DNA of 39,463 nucleotides from positions 1-39,463 of IMG/VR virus record IMGVR_UViG_3300011114_000710, one strand, 5' to 3'. Both the position numbers and the translations under genes were made by a program. Positions 9,647-18,599 of this stretch are shown in pieces. The stretch comes from a virus. The notes beneath the pieces were generated by a model. That model was not told the DNA's origin. It ran no database searches and was given only the letters and a program-made list of their open reading frames with translations. Numbering within the stretch: position 1 is the stretch's first letter; every line of letters starts with the position of its first letter.

Positions 9647-10435
9647 TTAATAATTTGGATTGAAATATTCGCCTTCAATTGTTGGATAGTTATTATTATT
9701 TGCTTGAGGTAATCCACCAAAATTATTTTGGTAAGTTTTGCCAAAAGCAGATTTAAACCCATTAAGATTTGTCCCTAATGAACTTAATGAAGAAAATTTA
9801 CCATAAGGAGAACCCGGTATATTTGAAGTTAATGTTGATGGTGTGGTAATGGGTGTTTTAGCCGCGCCTGCGCCTCCATAAATAGAACCTAACATATAAT
9901 TACTTGCTGCGCCTCCAATCATATTTAATCCTGCATTATATCTTTCATTTGCCGCAGCTGATTTCATTTGTTTTATACCTAACATTGTATTAAATGGAGT
10001 AGCTTGATTGACATCATAAAGATATCTATCTTGAGCTGTTTTCATTTGTGTTGCTTGCCCTAGTCTATTTAAATTTTGACCTCTTAAACTTTCGGCATTT
10101 CTAATTGCTTGATTTTGAGCATCTGTTCTCATTAAATCTAATTTAGATATAGCATTCAAAGCCCCTCCTCTTCCTTGCATAGCTCCTATACCTGATGCTA
10201 ATCTTCTATCAGCTTCCTGCTTGGATATTAAATATTGAGCAGATTGATATGGATTTTGATTTGCTTCGCTTAAACTTCTTTGATAATAATCATTTAAAGA
10301 TTTACTTTCTGCTGCTACAGGCCTTTTTTTAGCAAAGTTTTCAAAATCTCTTTCAGCTTTTCCTGCACCGCTTGTAGCAGCTTGAATTACACCTATTCCT
10401 GCTTGCGCTAATGCTGGTACTAATAATGGTAACAT
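9647..10435 (-). CDS. Putative internal core / pore protein (T7 gp14-like)
   Basis: A 262-aa protein with a hydrophobic N-terminus (MLPLLVPALAQAGIGVIQAA), a central Ala/Gln/Asn-rich helical region (about residues 35-150) and a second Gly/Ala-rich hydrophobic stretch (about 165-190, NMIGGAASNYMLGSIYGGAG). This layout, a small Ala-rich protein with two membrane-like segments placed just after the nozzle genes, matches T7 gp14, which forms the outer-membrane pore during DNA ejection. The C-terminal 50 residues are Asn/Gly/Ser-rich and probably flexible. Sequence identity to gp14 was not tested, and the function is inferred. Confidence 0.5.
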   Translation of the reverse strand: MLPLLVPALAQAGIGVIQAATSGAGKAERDFENFAKKRPVAAESKSLNDYYQRSLSEANQNPYQSAQYLISKQEADRRLASGIGAMQGRGGALNAISKLDLMRTDAQNQAIRNAESLRGQNLNRLGQATQMKTAQDRYLYDVNQATPFNTMLGIKQMKSAAANERYNAGLNMIGGAASNYMLGSIYGGAGAAKTPITTPSTLTSNIPGSPYGKFSSLSSLGTNLNGFKSAFGKTYQNNFGGLPQANNNNYPTIEGEYFNPNY

Positions 10436-10448
10436 ATATAATTATTTT

Positions 10449-10997
10449 TTATCTATTATTCAATTGTGAATTGATATATTTGGTCGTTGCGCTGTTCAAA
10501 TATACGAAAGAATTTGCACTTACTTTCTCGAATTTTATTACTATGTAACCACCCTTTAAGCTATCCCCTTCTATAAGTCCTCCTTGGCTATTAGAATCCT
10601 TTAAAAATGATGCATGGTACTCTGATTCCAGTACTTCAAAATCTGACTCTAAAAGCTCACTTTCTTGCTTTGTGGTGCCATAGCTGTCCATTTGAGTATA
10701 TATTATTGGACAAGCCCATATTGTATTACCTGTTTCCATAATGGAAATCCAAGTCTTTTTATCCAAAGCAACTGTGTTAAATACGGTGGTTATAGAGGCG
10801 TTATACTGGTCACCATAAAAATTGCAGAAATCTGTATTATTTGTATGCCTCCAAATTCCCCCATTTTTAAACGAAAATAAGGTAGTATTTAGCTCCCCCA
10901 TCATCTCTGGATGATATGAATAAAAAGACTCAAATGAGTTACCTACCTCGTCAAAGGCTATGGTATATGGGTCTTGATGAAAATCTAATATTGCCAT
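10449..10997 (-). CDS. Nozzle/stabilisation-associated protein
   Basis: A 182-aa protein opening HQDPYTIAFDEVGNSFESFY. From memory, segments like 'DPYT-AFDE--NSF-SFYSY-PEMM' and 'FLKDSNS---LIEGDSLKGGYI' form the C-terminal part of beta-propeller nozzle/stabilisation proteins in other Bacteroidota podoviruses. Here they make a separate gene directly downstream of the 1967-aa nozzle protein (12-bp gap). The likely role is completing or closing the tail nozzle. There is no transmembrane segment and no enzyme motif. Confidence 0.5.
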   Translation of the reverse strand: MAILDFHQDPYTIAFDEVGNSFESFYSYHPEMMGELNTTLFSFKNGGIWRHTNNTDFCNFYGDQYNASITTVFNTVALDKKTWISIMETGNTIWACPIIYTQMDSYGTTKQESELLESDFEVLESEYHASFLKDSNSQGGLIEGDSLKGGYIVIKFEKVSANSFVYLNSATTKYINSQLNNR

Positions 10998-11009
10998 TTT
11001 TATTTATTT

Positions 11010-14000
11010 TTAAGGACAAGGTACTGAATTGCTAGTAACTGAACCATATCCAAAATCCATGTAAGGAGTAGGTATTCCTGAATCTAATACGCAAATATCA
11101 AATTGGTTGCCATCACCTATAAATTGAGATTGAGAAGTACCGCTGCAATCTACATAGTTAACGGTATCTCCTAGTCCAAAACCATTAAAATTAGATACTG
11201 TCCAAGATGTACAAGTTGGCGCAGCTGTAGTTGTTGTCGTTGTGCTTGTAGTTGTAGTACAATTTACTGAAACAGCTGTATTTTGAACTGATGTTTGAGG
11301 TAATGAATCTCTAACTGCTGTGTACCAATTAGAATTTGCAATACCACTAAAATCATAGAATGTAGCACCACCACCTAAAGTGACTCTAAATCCACCAGCT
11401 CCACAGCTTCCGCCTCCAACACAAGATGCTGCATTTGCTTGTGAATCTGCAATTGCTACATAAGAATATGTGCTAGTTCCCCCAGAGAATGAAGCTCTAA
11501 ATGACCCCGTTGTTCCACTACAAGTTACGGCACCATTAGTTATTACTAAAGGAGGTAATGTTGTAGTTGTCGTGGTTGTTGTGGTTGTTGTTGGAGCGGC
11601 TGTTGTAGTTGTTGTCGTAGGCGCAGCTGTTGTAGTTGTGGTTGTTGTCGTAGTTGTACAAGTATTTCCTGCATTCTTCACTAAAGACCTTGTACCTGAA
11701 TAAACATATACATAACGAGTTCCGCTTACTTGCCCTGCAAAAGACCTAGTCCCGCCTGTTACTAATGTTGTAGCTCCTGCGGCTGCTGATACAGCATCGC
11801 CATAAGTTGTAGTATTAGCATAATAATTTGTACCATCTCCACCAGCAAAGTTGTTAATTGTAATTGTTTGAGTTGTACCAGTACAAGTTGCAGTTATATC
11901 ATAAGTTACAGGAGGCAATGTAGTAGTTGTAGTTGTTGGAGCAACAGTTGTAGTTGTAGTTGTTGGAGCCGCCGTTGTGGTTGTAGTCGTAGTTGTAGTT
12001 GTAGTACAATTAGGCGTAATTGATTTAGCTAAAACATTTGTTATATTAACTTTATCTCTTAAAGCTACCCAATATATTTGGTTAGTTCCAGTTGGATATA
12101 TTTTAGCTGTTGTTACATCTACAAATACTCCGCCATATGCAGCGCTAATTGTTGTATATAGTTGTGTAGAAATTTGATAAGTACCAGCACCACCTGTAAA
12201 GGTATCTGCAGTTATTTGACTACTTACCCCAGAACAAGTATAAGACAGACTAAAATTAACAGGAGGCAATGTTGTTGTTGATGTTGTGCTAGTAGTCGTA
12301 CTTGTAGTAGTTGTTGATGTAGTTGTAGGAGCTGCAGTGGTTGTAGTAGTTGTAGTTGCACAAGAATTCCCACCATTTTTAACCAATGACCTACTTGCCG
12401 AATAAGCATAAACATAGCGAGTACCTACAGCTTGAGCTGTAAATGTTCTAGTGCCACCTGTTACTAATGTTGTTGCACCCGCTGCTGCTGCCACTGCATC
12501 TGCATATGTTACTGTGTTAGCGTAATAATCAGTACCATCTCCGCCTGCAAAATTATTAATTGTAATATCTTGGGCAGTCGTACTTGTACAAGTAGCCGTA
12601 AAATCATAAGTTAAAGGGGGTAAGGTTGTTGTAGTAGTTGTTGTAATCGGACAAGCTGTGATTTCAAATGAATGAGCTATTTTATCGCTAATATTATTTT
12701 TGTCTCTTAATGCTACCCAATATGTTCCAACAGCCAAACCACTAAACGTTCTTGTTGCTGTAACATCTGTATAAATACCTGCTAAAGCTAAAACTTCACT
12801 TGCGTATGTTATACTTGAGGCTTGATAATCACCAGACCCGCCACTAAAGCTTACCATTGCACCTACGCCATCACTAGAGCTTCCATTTTCACAGCCACCA
12901 GAAGTATCAAAACTTACAAGTGCTTGAGTAGTAGTTGTAGTAGTAGGAGGAATTGTTGTTGTGGTAGTAGGAGGAATTGTTGTTGTGGTAGTAGGAGGAA
13001 TTGTTGTTGTGGTAGTAGTCGGGGCAGCAGTTGTTGTAGTAGTAGTTGTTGGAGCCGAAGTTGTTGTTGTAGTTGTTGTAGTTGTAATAAATCTATTAAT
13101 TTCCTCCATAGCAATTATATACTTATTAGTATAAGCATCAAATACACCATAAATACATGGATTGCCTAAATATGTTAATTCATTTGAAATGCCATTATTT
13201 AATTCTTGTCTATAAGCGCTAAGAGTTGCCACAAAGAATGCATTCATCTTGTTCGTAATACTTATTGGCGTAATACCATCTTGACTTAATCTACAAACTA
13301 CACCTCTATAATTATCTACAAAGTAATCAGCAAAATTATTCCATGCAAGGCTTGTTGCCGCATCTCCAATGCCGTAATCACCAGAATAATACTGAATCTT
13401 ATTAATTAAGGTATCGGTATTTGCTTGTAATGGATTATTGGCACTATCCTTAACGATTTGCGTTAAAATAGGCACATTACCTACTTTAAACTTTTGGTAA
13501 ACCTTTAAATATCTATCTCTAACATGCAATCTTATTACATCACCAAAGCTTCTATCGTATTCATCAAAATTTTCGTAGTAAAATCTATTAGTGCCATTAA
13601 TATTTGTATTAAATTGATATGATTGCCCAAATCTAATTAAAGTTGGGAAATATCTCTTAGCTGCATTTTCGTCTATAACAGATGGTCTGCCATTACTATT
13701 AGTAACTAAGTTATAGTTATCACTAAAACTTTGTTCTATTATTGGTATAATATTATTAAATACTACACTAAAATTAAAATCAAAACTAGAAATTGTTACA
13801 CCGGCATCAAAAAGTGCTGCGCCGGTTATTATTATCCAAACTTTTGCTAATGGCAAAATAACAACTTTTTCATCTATGTTAATAGGAGTAGAAGTTTCAG
13901 TTAAAAATGCAGTTTCGCCAAGTTTTACTAAACCAGTTCTTCCACCTCTTGGGCTTAAATCATAAGGTGTTGCATACAATAAATATACATCAAACCCGTT

Positions 14001-16913
14001 GAAATTTATAGGAGCGGGAGAACTAGCCCCAAAAGCACATCTTATTTGTACTGTAATGCTATTAGTACTTGATTTATTATAAAAAAATTGAGTATCTGAT
14101 GTTGTAATAACTCGTGTATCAAAATCTTGCGTTTGTATAGAATAGCTTGCATTATCAACTCCACCATTTTGACATTTTATTTTTAATGGCACATCAATTG
14201 ATGCAGCTGCACTATCTTGCCCTTCTCCTAAAAACTTATATTGATTATTATATATTACATTTCTTTTTCTATAAAATAAATCACCATTTGTACCAGATAT
14301 TGTAGCATAATGATTTGGGCCAACTTCTGCGCTTTGAGTATGCTCTAGTCCAATATGATAAGCATTTGCAGTCCCGGGATTTCCTATTCCAAAACATTTA
14401 CCAAATTCATAAAATACCCTCAAACTATCAGATGTGTTTGCGCTTAAATTATAAATAAATATTTTATAGTGCCAATATTCTTCAGTATCAAATTGAAATG
14501 TTGGGTTAGTATTTATAAACTCTGTTGGATAATTTATTTTAATAAAATTCCCTTCTTTTGTACCATAATTTGTAGTGATACTATAAACTATTCCAAGTAT
14601 TTCGCAATCAAGATTAACAACAGGTATCTCTTCTCCTGTAACACTATATCTACTTAAAAATCTTATTCTATCCCCAGCTGTAAATGTATATGATACTATA
14701 TTTTCTGTAGAACTAATTAATATATTATATTCTTGTATATTTTTTACATCTATATATGCAAATCTAGTAGCATATGGGTCTGATGGGGCAATTATTGGTA
14801 TTATATAATCATTATCTACATGCGGACTTGTAAAAGTAGATTCACTAATCCAAAATAATCTTTTATTATATGTTGTATTGTTTGACCTTAAAACTTGATA
14901 ATATACAGCTTCTAAAGGAGGAGTATTATATATATTAAGATATGTTTGGCAAAATCTAATGCCATCAATTGCAGCTGGCGTATTAAATGCGCCATGACCA
15001 TCTTTATCTGTTTGCGCTCCAATTGTTCTACCTTGAGCATCAAAATATTGAATTGCATATTGATAACCAGATTTTGATGCATTTGCAAAAGATGTATTAT
15101 CCGGAACTCCAGTTGGAGCAAGATATTTAATTCCGCTAGAAAATAAAATAAACCCACTAGCAAAGGTTGCGGTTAATACGTTATCTAATATCGTAACAGA
15201 TGTCCATCCCTTAGCAAGTAATGAATCACGAATACCACTTAATAATGTAGCTACTGGCAAATATGTGGCGCTATTTACTGTATATGATATACCAATATCA
15301 GAACCAGCAGCACTTTCTACATTAATAACATATATTCCAGCAGGGTTGTTTAATCCTTGATTTGGAGCAATTGTTGTAGTTGTTGTAGTTGTTGTAGTTC
15401 CAGATATCGTTGTTGTTGTTGTTGATGGACAAACGCAAGCCAACGCGCCAGTTGAATAATCAGTTGTTTGCAATGTAGCAGCCCCTATAACACTATTATA
15501 AACTGTAACAGTACTTATTTGATAAGAATAAGTAGGGCATGTAGCATCTTTATACCACTTTCCGGCTATTGGAGTATACGCATTATCTGTAAAATTAACA
15601 TAAGCTCTAATAGGATTTTCAATGCCAGTATCACATCTTCTTCTTGCTGTTGCAAGATAAAAATTTACAGTAGGAGATACAGTTGTTGTTGTTGTTGTAC
15701 CCGGAGCTATTGTTGTTGTTGTAGTAGTAGTTACTGGAGGTATATCACTAATAGTCCCATACACATATACTTTCATAACAGTCCCTACGCTTCCGCTATC
15801 AATTCCATTACATGTAGCAAAAAACAAAATACCCGCATTGTCTATAAAAAATCCTGTTTCTTCGGTTTCGGTTTGTACTTGTAAAATGACATCTGTTTTA
15901 TCATACCCTTCTGTAATTCCAGAATATAATAAAACATTACCATTAGCTAATTCAGATGCATTTGCTTTTTGCGGAACCCAGTCTTGTAATTGAATAGTAT
16001 CTGCAACATCAATTTGAGTATAAATACTGTCATTATAAAAATTAAATGTATATATGTCGTTATCTAATATTGCAGCAATCGTTTTATCAATTTGCGTAAT
16101 TAAATACCAGTCACTAGTAAAACCACTTGTTGTTTCTCTAAATGACAATTCTATTTTTTGAACATTTATACCACCTGTAGAAACAGATATTGATATAGCT
16201 GAATTATTTTTAAATGTATCTTCTGTTAATTGTAATGTTGGCTGTTGCGGTAACGGCACAATACTTTTAGTACTCCATACAGACTTTTCGTTATTGTCAT
16301 AGACATATCTATATGAAAATTGAAATAATTTATTACGAAGATTATTTACCGTAACATTACTATCATTTATATATGTTACTTTTGCTGGCATTACCGGTGG
16401 AGCTTTTATTACCAAAAGGTATTCAGCTTTCCAAGAAGTGCCATAATTAGCTAAAATATTTATATTTCTAGGTGGATTTAGACCATCATTAAAAAATATA
16501 ATATCTCCTTCAACATCTCTATAATATATATTAACTGATAAAACTTTATACGAAGGATTAAAATTTAAAATGTCAATCCCATCACTGTCTGTTTTACTTT
16601 CTAAAACTTTTACAATAGTTTCTGTGCTAGCATTATAATACAAGATGCTATTATAACCATTACTATTCCAAAGAAAATAATAAGCTCTATCTCTTACTTT
16701 GTCGGCATAAAACCCAATTACTTTATTTTCACCCACAGGTAATGTGTATGGTATTTCGGTATTTCCCAAAATATTAGCAACAACCATATCACTGCCGACT
16801 CCTTGTGAATCCTTAGTTACATTTAATGCATCAATATAATCTCCATTGGAAATTCTATATTGAGCAACATCTAAATTCAGCTTACCATTAAACGGGTTAT
16901 TTATAATTGGCAT
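11010..16913 (-). CDS. Giant nozzle/adhesin with poly-Thr-linked Ig/SprB-like modules
   Basis: A 1967-residue protein, the largest here. Residues 1-390 (MPIINNPFNGKLNLDVAQYR, many Tyr/Asn/Ile strands) resemble the beta-propeller of podovirus nozzle/stabilisation proteins (P22 gp10, T7 gp12, crAss muzzle). Eight threonine-rich linkers, built from Thr runs separated by AAP, IPP, IAP or LPP, lie near residues 393-413, 496-516, 1275-1330, 1421-1432, 1518-1551, 1637-1667, 1752-1787 and 1884-1897. After residue 1275 they separate six domains of about 70-100 aa with 'SGG-Y' and 'GT-YWVALRD' motifs, like SprB-type adhesin repeats. Two of these are close duplicates. Most domains end in Cys just before the Thr run. 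The inferred role is a tail nozzle whose modular C-terminus projects outward to bind the host. Thr codons are mixed (ACA, ACT, ACG, ACC), so the runs are maintained at protein level. Confidence 0.65.
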   Translation of the reverse strand: MPIINNPFNGKLNLDVAQYRISNGDYIDALNVTKDSQGVGSDMVVANILGNTEIPYTLPVGENKVIGFYADKVRDRAYYFLWNSNGYNSILYYNASTETIVKVLESKTDSDGIDILNFNPSYKVLSVNIYYRDVEGDIIFFNDGLNPPRNINILANYGTSWKAEYLLVIKAPPVMPAKVTYINDSNVTVNNLRNKLFQFSYRYVYDNNEKSVWSTKSIVPLPQQPTLQLTEDTFKNNSAISISVSTGGINVQKIELSFRETTSGFTSDWYLITQIDKTIAAILDNDIYTFNFYNDSIYTQIDVADTIQLQDWVPQKANASELANGNVLLYSGITEGYDKTDVILQVQTETEETGFFIDNAGILFFATCNGIDSGSVGTVMKVYVYGTISDIPPVTTTTTTTIAPGTTTTTTVSPTVNFYLATARRRCDTGIENPIRAYVNFTDNAYTPIAGKWYKDATCPTYSYQISTVTVYNSVIGAATLQTTDYSTGALACVCPSTTTTTISGTTTTTTTTTIAPNQGLNNPAGIYVINVESAAGSDIGISYTVNSATYLPVATLLSGIRDSLLAKGWTSVTILDNVLTATFASGFILFSSGIKYLAPTGVPDNTSFANASKSGYQYAIQYFDAQGRTIGAQTDKDGHGAFNTPAAIDGIRFCQTYLNIYNTPPLEAVYYQVLRSNNTTYNKRLFWISESTFTSPHVDNDYIIPIIAPSDPYATRFAYIDVKNIQEYNILISSTENIVSYTFTAGDRIRFLSRYSVTGEEIPVVNLDCEILGIVYSITTNYGTKEGNFIKINYPTEFINTNPTFQFDTEEYWHYKIFIYNLSANTSDSLRVFYEFGKCFGIGNPGTANAYHIGLEHTQSAEVGPNHYATISGTNGDLFYRKRNVIYNNQYKFLGEGQDSAAASIDVPLKIKCQNGGVDNASYSIQTQDFDTRVITTSDTQFFYNKSSTNSITVQIRCAFGASSPAPINFNGFDVYLLYATPYDLSPRGGRTGLVKLGETAFLTETSTPINIDEKVVILPLAKVWIIITGAALFDAGVTISSFDFNFSVVFNNIIPIIEQSFSDNYNLVTNSNGRPSVIDENAAKRYFPTLIRFGQSYQFNTNINGTNRFYYENFDEYDRSFGDVIRLHVRDRYLKVYQKFKVGNVPILTQIVKDSANNPLQANTDTLINKIQYYSGDYGIGDAATSLAWNNFADYFVDNYRGVVCRLSQDGITPISITNKMNAFFVATLSAYRQELNNGISNELTYLGNPCIYGVFDAYTNKYIIAMEEINRFITTTTTTTTTSAPTTTTTTTAAPTTTTTTIPPTTTTTIPPTTTTTIPPTTTTTTQALVSFDTSGGCENGSSSDGVGAMVSFSGGSGDYQASSITYASEVLALAGIYTDVTATRTFSGLAVGTYWVALRDKNNISDKIAHSFEITACPITTTTTTTLPPLTYDFTATCTSTTAQDITINNFAGGDGTDYYANTVTYADAVAAAAGATTLVTGGTRTFTAQAVGTRYVYAYSASRSLVKNGGNSCATTTTTTTAAPTTTSTTTTSTTTSTTSTTTLPPVNFSLSYTCSGVSSQITADTFTGGAGTYQISTQLYTTISAAYGGVFVDVTTAKIYPTGTNQIYWVALRDKVNITNVLAKSITPNCTTTTTTTTTTTAAPTTTTTTVAPTTTTTTLPPVTYDITATCTGTTQTITINNFAGGDGTNYYANTTTYGDAVSAAAGATTLVTGGTRSFAGQVSGTRYVYVYSGTRSLVKNAGNTCTTTTTTTTTTAAPTTTTTTAAPTTTTTTTTTTTLPPLVITNGAVTCSGTTGSFRASFSGGTSTYSYVAIADSQANAASCVGGGSCGAGGFRVTLGGGATFYDFSGIANSNWYTAVRDSLPQTSVQNTAVSVNCTTTTSTTTTTTAAPTCTSWTVSNFNGFGLGDTVNYVDCSGTSQSQFIGDGNQFDICVLDSGIPTPYMDFGYGSVTSNSVPCP
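11655..11910 (-). repeat. Adhesin module copy A within the 1967-aa gene
   Basis: Encodes a domain beginning VTYDITATCTG, with NNFAGGDGTNYYANT and TLVTGGTR, ending RSLVKNAGNTC before a poly-Thr linker. It is a clear paralogue of the module at 12358-12615, with most residues matching. Boundaries are approximate. Confidence 0.75.
12358..12615 (-). repeat. Adhesin module copy B within the 1967-aa gene
   Basis: Encodes a domain beginning LTYDFTATCTS, with NNFAGGDGTDYYANT and TLVTGGTR, ending RSLVKNGGNSC before a poly-Thr linker. It duplicates the module at 11655-11910; between the two lies a more divergent module (GTYQISTQLY to YWVALRDKVN), so the order looks like B-D-A rather than a simple tandem. 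Confidence 0.75.
12946..13017 (-). repeat. Three perfect 24-bp tandem repeats (IPPTTTTT)x3
   Basis: Three identical 24-bp units at 12946-12969, 12970-12993 and 12994-13017 encode IPP followed by five Thr each, inside the longest linker of the 1967-aa protein. Elsewhere in the gene Thr codons are scrambled, so this is the one place where the nucleotide sequence itself is perfectly repeated. That points to recent expansion by slippage or unequal recombination, always in units that keep frame. Confidence 0.9.
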
Positions 16914-16919
16914 CTACTA

Positions 16920-17690
16920 TTAAGCTTTTACAGTCATTCTTTGATTATCTAAATTCCATTCGTAAGCCTGCATCAAATATAATGGTTTAAATTGAGCGTT
17001 AGCAATTCTTCTTTGATTATAAAATTCTTGCTTTCTATCTCTTTTATCACCCAAATTACCTTTTCTAGTACTTGGCATAGATGCTATATCTCTCCAAGCT
17101 ATAAATGATAATAATGCTTCTCTAAATTGAATAGGTATTCTAAATGGTTCATCTGGATTTCCGCTAGATAAATATTCTATCATCAAATAAGAATAATAAA
17201 AATATTGATTTAAAAGAACCACACCATTAGAATCGTCTATATTAAATTGGCCTACAAATGGCGAACCACTTGGTAAGCCATATATATTTTGAAATCCATA
17301 TCCATCCCAATAATTAAACCATAAAGGCAAATCTGTTTGATACCAAGTAGCTAAAGTATCGTCTTGAGTTAAAGCAAGTCTATCTGGCTGTTGGTCTGCA
17401 TAATAAGTCATTTTATTATTAAACTTTAAAGGAATAATTTCTCCTACTGAGTTTAATACACCAATCTTAGTATAACTAATATAATCATTAGGCAGTTCAG
17501 CAGTATAATTTGTTGTGTCAATTGGTATTTTAACTGTTCTGATTTTATAAAAAAAATCTAGCCCAAGTTTCTCCATGCCCCTTACTGCTATATTATATAA
17601 TTTAGCGTACTTGTGGACTGATTGTTCACTTTCATCAATGTAATCATTGATTACTGAATCTATTGTTATATAATTTCTTGTTTGTGACAT
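16920..17690 (-). CDS. Tail tubular/ring protein
   Basis: A 256-aa protein, mixed alpha/beta and Tyr/Asp/Asn-rich, with an N-terminal helix (IDSVINDYIDESEQSVHKYA), a central strand region (PIDTTNYTAELPNDYI) and a C-terminal helical part with RIPIQFREALLSFIAWRDIA. This arrangement is familiar from the adaptor/ring proteins between portal and nozzle (T7 gp11 tail tubular A, crAss-like ring proteins). It sits between the GroES gene and the nozzle gene, 6 bp from the latter. Which ring position it occupies cannot be told from sequence. Confidence 0.55.
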   Translation of the reverse strand: MSQTRNYITIDSVINDYIDESEQSVHKYAKLYNIAVRGMEKLGLDFFYKIRTVKIPIDTTNYTAELPNDYISYTKIGVLNSVGEIIPLKFNNKMTYYADQQPDRLALTQDDTLATWYQTDLPLWFNYWDGYGFQNIYGLPSGSPFVGQFNIDDSNGVVLLNQYFYYSYLMIEYLSSGNPDEPFRIPIQFREALLSFIAWRDIASMPSTRKGNLGDKRDRKQEFYNQRRIANAQFKPLYLMQAYEWNLDNQRMTVKA

Positions 17691-17692
17691 TT

Positions 17693-17965
17693 TTAATTAT
17701 TTGTTGCGTAAGCTAATATATCATTATGACGAATCAAGAAATGCAATTCATCGTTTAATAAAATGGCCTCTCCTGCTCCTTTTATATGAAAAATAATATC
17801 ATCCTTCTTTGCTTCAATTTTTACTTTAGCTGTGCCTCTTCCAGTAGAAACCACTTTAGCCTTACAGCTTCTCTCTATGTAGTTTTCAGGTAAAAATAAC
17901 CCTCCCTCTGTAATACCTTCCGCCATAAATGGTTTTACTAAAACAAAATCTCTAATTGGTTTCAT
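17693..17965 (-). CDS. GroES-family co-chaperonin (phage-encoded)
   Basis: A 90-aa protein with GroES-like layout: an N-terminal strand PIRDFVLVKP (GroES: IRPLHDRVIVKR), a mobile-loop region TEGGLFLPE (GroES: SAGGIVL), then KAKVVSTGRG matching GEVLAVGNG, a D-IIF strand and a C-terminal ILLNDELHFLIRHNDILAYA matching the VLIMSESDILAIV ending. The hydrophobic GLFL replaces the GroEL-binding IVL tripeptide. Length is close to the usual 95 aa. It should cap the host GroEL and help fold virion proteins, as T4 gp31 does for its capsid protein. Its place among tail genes rather than next to the capsid gene suggests tail or nozzle clients (inference). Confidence 0.85.
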   Translation of the reverse strand: MKPIRDFVLVKPFMAEGITEGGLFLPENYIERSCKAKVVSTGRGTAKVKIEAKKDDIIFHIKGAGEAILLNDELHFLIRHNDILAYATNN

Positions 17966-17969
17966 ATTA

Positions 17970-18599
17970 TTAGTTGTTATTATCTACTCCATCGTTTGAT
18001 GCGTCTATTGGTCTTGACCTTTCAAAGGCTAATTGAGCTTTGATATACTCTACCATAATAGGCACATAGTCATCTGGTATAATTAATGTTGAATTTAAAT
18101 CAGTTGAATCACCACCACTAACCATTCTAACATTAGCTTTATAAGCAGTTAATGGTATTCCTGTACTCATGTAAACTTCTTGACCTTGTGGCCAATAAAC
18201 TACTTTATTTTGAATTGGTCTTAATGTATCTTGGTATCCTACTTGGTTCATACTTAATGGAACCGCACCAAATGATGTTGGAGTTTTGCTATTGCTAAAT
18301 TGCAATGTAGCTATACCTTCATTTTTACCTAACGCTACTGGTATTTGTGGTAAAGTAAATTTAAAAGTAGTATTATCTACTTGTGTTATCGTCAAACTAG
18401 AATAGCTAGTATAAAATGAATTATTTACATATGCAACACCGTCCATTTGAATACTATCTGTATAATTCTTTTTAGCAGCTACGCCAATAGCATCATTTAA
18501 CCATTGGTTAATTAAATTAAAAGTAATGCTGCTATCATCTGACGGCTGACCATTATAAATTTGCCTTAATATTCTTTCTATAAATGTTTTTCTAGTCAT
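17970..18599 (-). CDS. Ring/adaptor-type structural protein
   Basis: A 209-aa protein starting MTRKTFIERILRQIYNGQPSD, followed by beta-rich sequence with SYSSLTITQVDNTTFKFTLP and ending in Asp/Asn residues. The N-terminal helix pair followed by strands is like the neighbouring 233-aa protein and head-tail adaptors in related phages. Its ATG shares an A with the stop codon of the 233-aa gene (TAATG), which shows translational coupling. It probably forms a ring in the connector or upper tail; this is inferred from position and composition. Confidence 0.45.
   Translation of the reverse strand: MTRKTFIERILRQIYNGQPSDDSSITFNLINQWLNDAIGVAAKKNYTDSIQMDGVAYVNNSFYTSYSSLTITQVDNTTFKFTLPQIPVALGKNEGIATLQFSNSKTPTSFGAVPLSMNQVGYQDTLRPIQNKVVYWPQGQEVYMSTGIPLTAYKANVRMVSGGDSTDLNSTLIIPDDYVPIMVEYIKAQLAFERSRPIDASNDGVDNNN

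Noticed and set aside
12946-13017. CRISPR array
   Set aside because: Units are tandem without spacers and encode an in-frame linker; no cas gene is present.
11010-13090. Diversity-generating retroelement target
   Set aside because: No reverse transcriptase, no template repeat and no adenine-specific differences between the duplicated modules were seen.
12822-13169. 115-aa Cys/Ser/Arg-rich frame, metallothionein-like in appearance
   Set aside because: It is the antisense reading of the poly-Thr codons of the nozzle gene, and the Val-, Gln- and Leu-rich frames nearby have the same origin.
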